Assembly: GCA_051648405.1 (NCBI GenBank)
Contig: JBOFFC010000007.1
Span: 1-63,162, forward strand
Source of the DNA: JBOFFC01 sp051648405
GTDB lineage: Bacteria > Planctomycetota > Planctomycetia > Pirellulales > Lacipirellulaceae
Direction: 5' to 3'
DNA length: 63,162 nucleotides
Made by a program: the position numbers and the translations under genes. Below, piece after piece: positions 41,984 through 49,227 of the stretch. Within the stretch, counting starts at the first letter, position 1. Each line of letters starts with the position of its first letter. The notes below the pieces were generated by a model. That model was not told the origin of the DNA, did no database searches, and worked only from the letters and a program-made list of their open reading frames with translations.

Positions 41984-42259
41984 GTGAACCTCGACGTCAT
42001 GCTGGCGAAACGCAAGATGCGCCTTGGCGAGCTCGCCGAGCGCGTCGGGATCAGCATTCAGAACCTGTCGGTCCTCAAGAGGGGCCGCGCGCGAGCGGTG
42101 CGCTTCAGCACCCTCGCGGCGATCTGCAAGGAACTCGACTGCCAGCCGGGGGACGTCCTTGAGTTTCGCCCCGACGAAGTGACTGCGCTACGAGTCGATG
42201 AAGAGCGCATTTCCGGCGGCGAAGGCGACGAAGCGTCGTCGGACTCCGCCGAAGGGTAG
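41984..42259 (+). CDS. YozG-type Cro/C1 HTH transcriptional regulator
   Basis: A 91-residue regulator; the HTH is LAKRKMRLGELAERVGISIQ with recognition helix NLSVLKRGRARAVRFSTL, then KELDCQPGDVLEF, the signature end of YozG-type partners of DUF2975 proteins. The C-terminus is an acidic tail. The GTG at 41984 is the nearest standard start, but family members usually begin M-A-I-x-x-N-L-D-V-M-L. Here the matching codons are ATC GCA ATC GTA GTG AAC, starting at 41972, with GGGAG six bases before the ATC. An ATC start at 41972 is therefore possible. Confidence 0.88.
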   Translation: MNLDVMLAKRKMRLGELAERVGISIQNLSVLKRGRARAVRFSTLAAICKELDCQPGDVLEFRPDEVTALRVDEERISGGEGDEASSDSAEG

Positions 42260-42354
42260 CGACCAGGTCGCACCGCTGGGTTTCGTCTTTTGTTGGCCCG
42301 CCGCGTTGTGGGCCTTGAATGGGGCACGCCCCTTAGTTCTCACGGAGGGTGAAG

Positions 42355-43575
42355 ATGCGCGCGTTGAGAGAGCGTTTCGGAGTCGTCTTGCTAGTCGTCG
42401 CTGGTTCCGCCGCGAGTGTCGTGCGCGGCGGGCCGGTGGACGCCGACCAGTGGTTCCGTTCGCGGGTCGAGGCGGCTCGCGAGGCGACAGGAGTACCGGG
42501 GCTGGTTGTGGCGCTTGTCGACGCCAACCAGGTGGTGACGGCCGCGTCGGGGCTCCGCGCCGCGGCGCCCGCCGAGGTGTCGCCGATCCTCACGTCCGAC
42601 CCGGTGCACATCGGGTCGAACTTCAAGGCGATGACGGCGACGGTAGTCGCCCGCATCGTCGAGCGTGGGTTGCTCCGTTGGGACACGTCCCTCGGCGAGC
42701 TCTACCCCGAGCTGAGCGCCTCGCCGCAAGCGGCGGCGATCACGATCGAGCAGTTGCTGACCCACCGCGGCGGCCTCGACGACCAACAAGCGGATTCGCT
42801 GTTGAGCGGATTGTCGATCGCTGAGTCGCCCCGCGCAGCACGGACGGCGGCCCTCCCTGTGCTGGTGGCGGCGACTCCCGCGCGGCCTGCGGGCGAGTTC
42901 CACTACGCGAACGTTGGTTACGGCCTAGCGGGGGCGATGCTCGAGCGCGTGCTGGACCGCGACTTCGATCAGATCCTCGCCGAGGAGCTCGCGACACCGC
43001 TGGGGATCACGTCGCTCGCGTTGGGCGCTCCCGGGGGCGAAGACCTCCAGGAGGTAATCGGCCCACTCGGCCACGACCCGGGCGGCGTGCCGGCTACGCC
43101 GCGCGAGCAGGCGGTCCTCGCCGCGCTGGGGATCGACCCGGCAGGGAACTACCAGGTGACGATCGAAGACTGGGCCAAGTTCGCACGGCTCCACCTGAAC
43201 GTGCTCGCCGGGGCCGAAGGGGTGCTCTCGCGGCAGCTGGTCGAGCGGCTCCAGACGCCGGTGGGGCCCCCGGTCGCCGACCTGCTCGGCGCGTCGTACG
43301 CGCTCGGTTGGGTCGTTGGCGACGGGCCCACCCTGACGCATTCGGGGTCCAATGGCTTCTGGGGGTCGTACGCGGTCTTGAACGTGTCCGGCGGTCGGGC
43401 GCTGCTGCTCGCCGGCACTCAGACCGACCCCGCGCTCGCGGCCGCCGACGAGCTGGCCCAAGACCCCGTGATCCGCGAGTGGCTTCGCTCGGGGGGGGTG
43501 ATCCCCGAACCGGGCGCCGCGCTCCTGGCGATCGTTGCGCTGGCGGGTCGCGTGCGGATTCGTGCCGCGGCGTAG
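42355..43575 (+). CDS. beta-lactamase-fold serine hydrolase with PEP-CTERM tail
   Basis: A 406-residue exported serine hydrolase of the class C beta-lactamase/DD-peptidase family. The N-terminal hydrophobic segment (FGVVLLVVAGSAASVV) is a signal peptide. Catalytic motifs: SNFK (Ser88, Lys91), YAN (Tyr184, Asn186) and HSG in LTHSGSNGFWG. The C-terminus, VIPEPGAALLAIVALAG followed by RVRIRAAA, is a PEP-CTERM sorting signal. GGAGG lies seven bases before the ATG at 42355, which rules out the GTG at 42349. Substrates of such enzymes range from peptides to esters; beta-lactam resistance should not be assumed. Confidence 0.88.
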   Translation: MRALRERFGVVLLVVAGSAASVVRGGPVDADQWFRSRVEAAREATGVPGLVVALVDANQVVTAASGLRAAAPAEVSPILTSDPVHIGSNFKAMTATVVARIVERGLLRWDTSLGELYPELSASPQAAAITIEQLLTHRGGLDDQQADSLLSGLSIAESPRAARTAALPVLVAATPARPAGEFHYANVGYGLAGAMLERVLDRDFDQILAEELATPLGITSLALGAPGGEDLQEVIGPLGHDPGGVPATPREQAVLAALGIDPAGNYQVTIEDWAKFARLHLNVLAGAEGVLSRQLVERLQTPVGPPVADLLGASYALGWVVGDGPTLTHSGSNGFWGSYAVLNVSGGRALLLAGTQTDPALAAADELAQDPVIREWLRSGGVIPEPGAALLAIVALAGRVRIRAAA

Positions 43576-43660
43576 CTTCTTGGCGTCGAGCCCGGCTGCT
43601 CGGCGGGGACGTGTTGAAGCGTTCTCGCCGGGCGCCGCGGCGCGGCGGTTGCCCGCGCGC

Positions 43661-44140
43661 TCAGTCGGCGAACGAGATCGACACGACCTCGAAGCGATTG
43701 ACGCCGGCCGGGACTTGGATCTCGACTTGGTCGCCGACCTTCTTCCCGACCAGGCCCTGCGCCAGCGGGCTAGTGACGTTGATCTTCCCCTCGTCGAAGT
43801 CCTCCTCGCCGGCGCCGACGAGGGTGAACTCTTCGGTGTCGCCGAAGTCGAGGTCCTTGACCTTCACGGTGCAGCCGAAGACGACCTGGTCCTTCGGGAG
43901 CTTCGACGTATCGACCATGCTGGCCCGCGCGAGCTTGTCGCGCAGCACGTTGATCTTGGCCTGCATCAGCCCCTGCGACTCGCGGGCGCCGTGGTACTCG
44001 GCGTTCTCCTTGAGGTCCCCCTCGGCGCGCGCCTCGGCGATCCGCTTGGCGATCTCCGGCATCTTCTCGTTTTCGAGGTCGTCGAGTTCGGCGCGGAGCT
44101 TGTCGTACCCGGTGCGGGTCATCGGGATGACGTCGGACAT
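43661..44140 (-). CDS. greA: transcription elongation factor GreA
   Basis: A 159-residue elongation factor that rescues backtracked RNA polymerase by stimulating transcript cleavage. The N-terminal coiled coil (MTRTGYDKLRAELDDLENEKMPEIAKRI) has the acidic tip EGDLKENAEYHGARE, the GreA signature; the C-terminal FKBP-like domain includes SPLAQGLVGKKVGDQVEIQVP. The length is normal. The ATG at 44140 yields the expected start. It is the last gene of a minus-strand block with dnaG, rpoD and a zinc-ribbon gene. A terminator-like hairpin lies in its leader. Confidence 0.95.
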   Translation of the reverse strand: MSDVIPMTRTGYDKLRAELDDLENEKMPEIAKRIAEARAEGDLKENAEYHGARESQGLMQAKINVLRDKLARASMVDTSKLPKDQVVFGCTVKVKDLDFGDTEEFTLVGAGEEDFDEGKINVTSPLAQGLVGKKVGDQVEIQVPAGVNRFEVVSISFAD

Positions 44141-44201
44141 GGCGGTCACTCGGTCGAAAACCAAAGAAGGGGGGACGGGTTTCGGGGCCCGTCGGGTGGC
44201 G

Positions 44202-44238
44202 GCAAAAGAAAACAGGGCTCCCCCCGGGGCGCCCTGTT
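44202..44238 (-). terminator. intrinsic terminator or attenuator in the greA leader
   Basis: On the minus strand AACAGGGC and GCCCTGTT (44231-44238 and 44211-44218) form a perfect 8-bp stem, extendable inside by C-G pairs, followed immediately by TTTCTTTT-type sequence (44202-44210). It lies about 60 nt before the greA ATG. A second hairpin, GACGGG..CCCGTC (44174-44193), follows, with CCCCCCTTCTTTGGTTTT after it. Confidence 0.65.
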
Positions 44239-44313
44239 CCACTGCGTATCTTCCACAACCCGCGAACCCGAGTAAAGGCCGGTCGCGACGGCCGGGGGGC
44301 CGCCGAAGCACAG

Positions 44314-44349
44314 GAGATGGGGGGATGACGGGGAGAAAAGGGGGGATGG
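44314..44349. repeat. GATGGGG-type short repeat
   Basis: A G-rich run of GATG units (GAGATGG, GGGGATGACGGGGAGAAAAG, GGGGGATGG), similar in composition and unit to 4895-4926 and 53036-53063. Lies between greA and its upstream neighbour. Confidence 0.45.
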
Positions 44350-44384
44350 TCTCTGCCGGCTACCCGCTCCAGCGGCTGGCGAAG

Positions 44385-44493
44385 CACCAACAGCCAGATC
44401 CCAATGACCAAAACCTGTCGCTCACCCCCACTGCTCGCTGCTCGCTGCTCGCTGCTCTCTGCCTACTGCTCTCTGCCTACTGCTCTCTGCCGC
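44385..44493. repeat. nine tandem heptamers plus GGTCATTGG-type flank (inverted copy)
   Basis: From 44431 nine 7-nt units run without interruption: CTGCTCG three times, then CTGCTCT and CTGCCTA alternating, ending CTGCCGC at 44493. To their left, CCAATGACCAAAACCTGTCGC (part of 44401-44421) is the complement of the GCGACAG..TTTGGTCATTGG tail seen at 38060-38097. The element is the reverse-orientation copy of the family at 38026 and 54984. It ends eleven bases before the zinc-ribbon stop codon. Confidence 0.75.
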
Positions 44494-44504
44494 TCCCGGA
44501 CGCC

Positions 44505-45212
44505 TCACTCGGGCAGGTAGAGCAGGCAGCCGCAGACCTTGCAGAACACGGGCTTCGACAGCCGCAGGTCGTTCTCCATGTTCGGCGTGACTTGTTGGCC
44601 GCACCCCTGGCACGTGTTGTCTTCGCAGGGGGCGAGGCCGTCGGCGCCCTTGTTGCGGACGACCCGACGGTAGTCGTCCTTGAACTCGCCGGGGAGCGCC
44701 TTCTCGGCGACCGCGAGGTCCGCTTCGAGCCGCTCGATCTCGCCGCGGAGTGCGGTGGCGGTCCGCTCGACTTGGGCATCGACCTTGGCCAGCTCGTCGC
44801 GCCCCGCGGCGAGCGTTGCGGCCGCTTCGACGCCCTTAGCGACGAGCTCGTCGACGCGCTCCATCAGCTCGAGCCCCTCGTCGGCGAGGACGCTGGCGGC
44901 CATCTCGGCGGCGGCGATCTGCTCGGAGAGGGCCTGGTACTCCTTGGGGCTCGTCGAGGAGTCGAGCTGCGACTTCCAGTTCTTGAGACGCGCGTCCGAC
45001 GACCGCAGGTCGAGCTGCTTCTGGTCGGCCGCCACGCGAGTTTGCTTGACCCGTTCGTGGGCGTCGGCGAGCTCCTGTTCGAGCCGTTCCACGTTGCCGC
45101 GATGGGCCGCGACCTGCTTCGGCCCGCGCTCGAGCCGCGCGCGGAGATCGACGAGCTGCCCGTGCAGGCGGTGCAACTCGCGGAGCGCGGCCGCGGGGAC
45201 GGTGGTTGGCAT
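44505..45212 (-). CDS. coiled-coil zinc-ribbon protein (CT398/DUF164-like)
   Basis: A 235-residue cytoplasmic protein: a long antiparallel coiled coil (residues 1-175; for example LHGQLVDLRARLERGPKQV, LEQELADAHERVKQ) followed by a C4 zinc ribbon, CQGCG and CKVCG, ending CLLYLPE. This is the C4-type zinc-ribbon family; the chlamydial member CT398 binds the RNA polymerase sigma-54 factor. Its location between rpoD and greA fits a transcription-related role, but the mechanism is unknown. Probably in the same operon as rpoD (146-nt gap). Confidence 0.88.
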   Translation of the reverse strand: MPTTVPAAALRELHRLHGQLVDLRARLERGPKQVAAHRGNVERLEQELADAHERVKQTRVAADQKQLDLRSSDARLKNWKSQLDSSTSPKEYQALSEQIAAAEMAASVLADEGLELMERVDELVAKGVEAAATLAAGRDELAKVDAQVERTATALRGEIERLEADLAVAEKALPGEFKDDYRRVVRNKGADGLAPCEDNTCQGCGQQVTPNMENDLRLSKPVFCKVCGCLLYLPE

Positions 45213-45358
45213 GGCGGAAAAGCCCAGAGGGAAGGCGCAGCGGAAAGGCCCGGCGGAAAAGCTCGCGGGGCGGGCGTGGCAACCGATCGGTTATCACGCC
45301 CGCCGCGCGTCGTGCCAAGGGCCAGGCTACGCAGGCCATCGGGGCCTGCCGCCGCCGA

Positions 45359-47182
45359 TCAGGCCGCCGCGTCGAGCGTGTCGTCGGCCAGTGCATCGAC
45401 TTCGTCGATCGCCGGCGGCAACTCGTCGAGTTCCGGCGCGTCGGGGACGAAGCTCGACAGCATCCGGCTGCGGACCGGGTTCTGCAGCTTGGCGACCGCC
45501 TTCGCCTCGATCTGCCGGACGCGCTCGCGGGTAACCTTAAAGATCCGGCCGACCTCTTCGAGGGTGTAGCTGTAGCCGTCGGCCAGCCCGTAGCGGAGGC
45601 GGATGATCTCGCGTTCGCGGAACGTGAGGGTCTTCAGCAGCTCTTCGATCCGCTCCCGCAACAAGCCGTTGTTGGCGAGCTTGCAAGGGTTGTCGGTCGC
45701 CTGGTCCTCGACGAACTCGCCGAACGAACAGTCGTCGCCGTCGCCGACCGGCCGGTCGAGGCTCACCGGGTGCCGACCGATGTCGAGGACGCGCTCCGTC
45801 TCCTCCAGCGTTACCCCCGACGCGATCGAGATCTCCTCGGTTGAGGGCTCGCGTCCCAAGACCTGCTGGAGCTCCTTCGCCGTGTTGCGCAGCTTGGTGA
45901 GCACGTCGATCATGTGGACCGGGATCCGGATCGTTCGCGCCTGGTCGGCGATCGCGCGGGTGATCGCCTGCCGGATCCACCACGTCGCGTAGGTGCTGAA
46001 CTTGAAGCCGCGTCGGTACTCGTACTTATCGACCGCACGCATGAGGCCCGTGTTCCCTTCCTGGATCAGGTCGAGGAACGACAGCCCGCGGTTGCGGTAC
46101 TTCTTGGCGATCGACACCACCAGCCGCAGGTTGCCGCTCGAGAGCTCGCGTTTGACGTTCTCGAACTCGCGGTACTGGGCGCGGGTCTCGGCCGCGCGGC
46201 GGCGCAGGCTCGACGGGCTCTCGAGCACGCGGCGGGTCAGCTGCTTGAGCTCCTCGCGCACCGAGTCGATCTTCTCCCGCGGGGCGTCCGACTCGCGGAG
46301 CTCGGCGATCTCGCGACGGACCGCGTCGATCCGCCGAGAGTAGTCCTCGAGCTCGCCGACGAGCGGGCTGACGCGCTTCGTGCGGAGGCTCAGCTCCTCG
46401 ACCAGCGTCAGCATCTTCTCGCGCCGCCGCAGGTAACGACGACGGGCGTCGCGCTTCGCGTCGGCCGTCGCCCGGCGGTCCACCAGCGTGGCGTAGTCGG
46501 CCCGCTGCGCGACCATCAACGCCCGCAGCGTCGCCAGGTTGTGCGGCAGGCGAGCGGAGATCTGCTCTTTCGTGAGCCGCTCGGTCAGCGAGACCTTGAT
46601 CGTGCGGTCGAAAGGCAGCTCGCCGGCGTGGACCCGCTCGATCGTCTTGACGGTCGCTTCGAGGGCGTAGAACGAGCGGAGCAGGTTCCGACGGAAGCGC
46701 TTCCGCGTGAGCTCGATCTTCTTCGCCAGAGCGATCTCTTCCTCGCGCGACAGCAGCGGGATCTCCGCCATCTGCGAGAGGTACATGCGGATCGGGTCGC
46801 TCGACGACGTCGGCATGCCGTCCCGCAGAAGGTGCGAGCGGTCCCCCTCGACGGGGGCCTCGATCGTCGGGCGCGGGGAGTTCGACTCGACGAGCGGGAT
46901 CCCGGCCCGTTCGAGCGAGCCCAGCAGCGCTTCGACGCGGTCGGCGCCGTAGGCCTCGTCCGGCAAGTAGGAGTAGACCTGGTCGAACGTCAGGCGACCC
47001 TGACGGCGCCCGATCGCGACGAGCGCGCGGAGCTCGTCATCGACCCCGCCGGGGATCCCCTTAGGAGGAGTCGTCGGGATCGCCGAGCCGAGCGGTTCGC
47101 GCGAGGCGGCCGCGCCGTCTTCCTGAGTCGTCTCGACGTCGGCGGGGGCTTCGTACAGCTTGAGTGTGGCGGAAGCAGACAT
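45359..47182 (-). CDS. rpoD: RNA polymerase primary sigma factor RpoD (sigma-70)
   Basis: A 607-residue housekeeping sigma factor. Region 1.1 is present (DELRALVAIGRRQGRLTFDQVYSYL); region 1.2 is DPIRMYLSQMAEIPLLSREEE; a roughly 200-residue non-conserved region follows; region 2 contains NLRLVVSIAKKYRNRGLSF, DLIQEGNTGLMRAVDKYEY and FSTYATWWIRQAI (-10 recognition); region 4 ends with LEEVGRIFKVTRERVRQIEAKA (-35 recognition HTH). The length equals that of proteobacterial RpoD. Located 107 nt downstream of dnaG, a classical macromolecular-synthesis operon order, though rpsU is absent. Start ATG at 47182. Confidence 0.96.
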   Translation of the reverse strand: MSASATLKLYEAPADVETTQEDGAAASREPLGSAIPTTPPKGIPGGVDDELRALVAIGRRQGRLTFDQVYSYLPDEAYGADRVEALLGSLERAGIPLVESNSPRPTIEAPVEGDRSHLLRDGMPTSSSDPIRMYLSQMAEIPLLSREEEIALAKKIELTRKRFRRNLLRSFYALEATVKTIERVHAGELPFDRTIKVSLTERLTKEQISARLPHNLATLRALMVAQRADYATLVDRRATADAKRDARRRYLRRREKMLTLVEELSLRTKRVSPLVGELEDYSRRIDAVRREIAELRESDAPREKIDSVREELKQLTRRVLESPSSLRRRAAETRAQYREFENVKRELSSGNLRLVVSIAKKYRNRGLSFLDLIQEGNTGLMRAVDKYEYRRGFKFSTYATWWIRQAITRAIADQARTIRIPVHMIDVLTKLRNTAKELQQVLGREPSTEEISIASGVTLEETERVLDIGRHPVSLDRPVGDGDDCSFGEFVEDQATDNPCKLANNGLLRERIEELLKTLTFREREIIRLRYGLADGYSYTLEEVGRIFKVTRERVRQIEAKAVAKLQNPVRSRMLSSFVPDAPELDELPPAIDEVDALADDTLDAAA

Positions 47183-47289
47183 GGGTCACTCCTGGCGTGC
47201 GTCGTGCACGCGGTGCGAGGTGACGTGGATGGCCCTTCCGTGCGCGACGCTTGCGGGGGCGGCGTCGTGCGGGCCTCACCGAGAAACGC

Positions 47290-49191
47290 CTATCCGTCCG
47301 TGGACAGGGGACCCGTTTCGCGGTGTTTGCGCGCGGCGAACAAGGCGGCGACCGCCTCGTCTTCCGCGCCAGCGGAGAGCTCCTTTCTTCGCAACTGATC
47401 GACTTGGTGACGCTGGGTGACTTCGTCGTGCTTGCGCGTGCGGGCGCCGAGCAGGTCACGAAATCGCACGTGGGGGTCGGCTGCCCAGCGGCCGCGCCCC
47501 TGCTCGTCGAGCTCGACAATCTGGTTCTTCAAACGCTCGTCCTCCGTGGCGAGCATCAGCCGAGCGAACGTCGGCCCTTCGGATTCCTCGGAGCGGTCAC
47601 GCCACTGGTCGGCGAGGTCACGCACCAAGCACAGCAGTTGGCGGGCTTCGTCGGAGGCGAAATCGACTTCGTCGAGCCGCTCGGCGAGTGTCGCGGCCAT
47701 CGCCGGCCCCGTGAGCATCAGCTCGAGCGCTTCGCGCTCCCAGGCCGACAGCGGGGGGCCCGTCGGTTCGTCGTCGGTTGTGTCTGCGTCGCGGAGGGGG
47801 ACCAGCGGCTTGAGCGGCGCCCCGCGACGCAGGTCGGCGAGTCGTGTGCGGAGCCCTTCTTCGGGCAAGTGGAACCGCCGGCTAAGGCGACCGAGGATCC
47901 CTTGTTCGCGGACCAGCGAGGTGCTCGATGCCTCCCCGAGCGCCGAACGCACACGGGCGAGCGTGCCGAGGACTTGCTCGACCGCGCGCGCCACTTCATG
48001 CGTGTTGTCCGCCGAGAGCATCATGCCGCTCGTCACGCTTTGCAGCTTGTGTTCGAGGGCGTCCGGAGCGCGGGTGAGCGACTCGCGGAACGCGTCGCCT
48101 CCATGCGACGATATAAAATCACACGGATCGAGCCCCCCCGGCAAGGTCAGAATCCGCAGATCGACCGGACTCGAGACGAACAACTCGAGCAGTTCGCCGG
48201 CGCGCTTGCGGCCGGCCTCGTCGCCGTCGAGCACCAGGGCGATGCTGTCAGTGAACCGCCGCAACAGCTTCAGGTGCCCCTCGCCCATCGCCGTGCCACA
48301 GGCCGCCACGGCGTTCTCGACGCCGTTTTGATGAGCGACGATGACGTCGGTGTAGCCCTCCATGACGATCGCCTGGCCCGACTGCTGGATCGCGTCGCGG
48401 GCCCGGTCGAGGGCGTACAGGGCGTGGCTCTTCGAGTAGACGGGGGTCTCGGTCGAGTTCACGTACTTCGCGGGGCGGTAGTCGTCGCGCGTCTCGGCGG
48501 CTGCTAGCTCGGGCAGCACGCGGCCGCCGAACGCCACGGGGCGCGAACGCACGTCACGGATCGGGAACATCAGCCGCGCGCGGAACTGGTCGTACCAGCC
48601 CTCGCCCCCCTTGCGCGGCGTGATCAGGTTCACCCGCTCGAGCACCGCGGGGCTGAACCCGGCTTGCGGGCCTTGGCGGAGCAGCCAATCCCAACCCGTG
48701 GGAGAGAACCCGATCCGGAACCGTGCGACGCTGTCGTCCGAGATGCCGCGCTCGGCGAGGTACTTGCGCGCCACGGACCCCTCGGCCGATTCGAGCAGGC
48801 AGCGATGGTAACGGTCTTCGGCCCAGGCGAGGGCGGCGAACAAGGTCTTCTTGTCGCCCGCCGACCCCGGGGCCGCGTCCGGGCCGGCGACCGCCGCTTC
48901 GAGCACTACCCCGGCGCGGTCGGCGAGCATCTCGAGCGCTTCGCGGAACTCGACGTTCTCCATCTTCATCGTGAAGCTGAAGACGTCGCCGCCGATGTCG
49001 CAGACCCAGCACTTGAACGACTGCCGGTCGGGGTTGACCTGCATGCTGGGACGCGAATCGTCGTGCCACGGGCAGAGGCCCACGTAGCCCCGTCCCTGCC
49101 GACGGAGCTGCAGGTAGCTCCCCACGAGATCGACGATGTCGATCGCCTGGCGAACGAGCTCCTTCGCGTCTTGCGACCCGGTGAACGACAC
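47290..49191 (-). CDS. dnaG: DNA primase DnaG
   Basis: A 633-residue primase that makes RNA primers at the replication fork. The CHC2 zinc finger is CPWHDDSRPSMQV followed by CWVCDIGGDVFSF (C-x2-H, C-x2-C). The catalytic core has the TOPRIM glutamate in VMEGYTDVIVAHQNG and the metal-binding DGDEAGRKRA. The C-terminal helicase-interaction domain is divergent. The start is GTG at 49191, giving a short N-terminus before the zinc finger. It lies between the HtrA-like gene (36-nt gap) and rpoD on the same strand. Confidence 0.95.
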   Translation of the reverse strand: MSFTGSQDAKELVRQAIDIVDLVGSYLQLRRQGRGYVGLCPWHDDSRPSMQVNPDRQSFKCWVCDIGGDVFSFTMKMENVEFREALEMLADRAGVVLEAAVAGPDAAPGSAGDKKTLFAALAWAEDRYHRCLLESAEGSVARKYLAERGISDDSVARFRIGFSPTGWDWLLRQGPQAGFSPAVLERVNLITPRKGGEGWYDQFRARLMFPIRDVRSRPVAFGGRVLPELAAAETRDDYRPAKYVNSTETPVYSKSHALYALDRARDAIQQSGQAIVMEGYTDVIVAHQNGVENAVAACGTAMGEGHLKLLRRFTDSIALVLDGDEAGRKRAGELLELFVSSPVDLRILTLPGGLDPCDFISSHGGDAFRESLTRAPDALEHKLQSVTSGMMLSADNTHEVARAVEQVLGTLARVRSALGEASSTSLVREQGILGRLSRRFHLPEEGLRTRLADLRRGAPLKPLVPLRDADTTDDEPTGPPLSAWEREALELMLTGPAMAATLAERLDEVDFASDEARQLLCLVRDLADQWRDRSEESEGPTFARLMLATEDERLKNQIVELDEQGRGRWAADPHVRFRDLLGARTRKHDEVTQRHQVDQLRRKELSAGAEDEAVAALFAARKHRETGPLSTDG

Positions 49192-49227
49192 GGTGGCGAA
49201 CGGCTCCTTCCCTGGTGCGCGGGGCGG

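Larger units (their letters stand above)
44141..44504. other. 364-nt spacer upstream of greA
   Basis: Between greA and the zinc-ribbon gene there is no supportable coding sequence. From left to right it holds the greA leader with two hairpins (44174-44193 and 44202-44238), a GATGGGG-type repeat (44314-44349) and the composite heptamer repeat (44385-44493). No convincing promoter box pair is visible between the hairpins and greA. Confidence 0.6.

Noticed and set aside
42355..43575. Beta-lactam resistance gene
   Set aside because: The fold is shared by many esterases and peptidases, and the surface-sorting tail does not favour a resistance enzyme.
44431..44493. Possible CRISPR array in the heptamer repeat
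   Set aside because: Units are 7 nt and contiguous with no spacers, and no cas genes are nearby.
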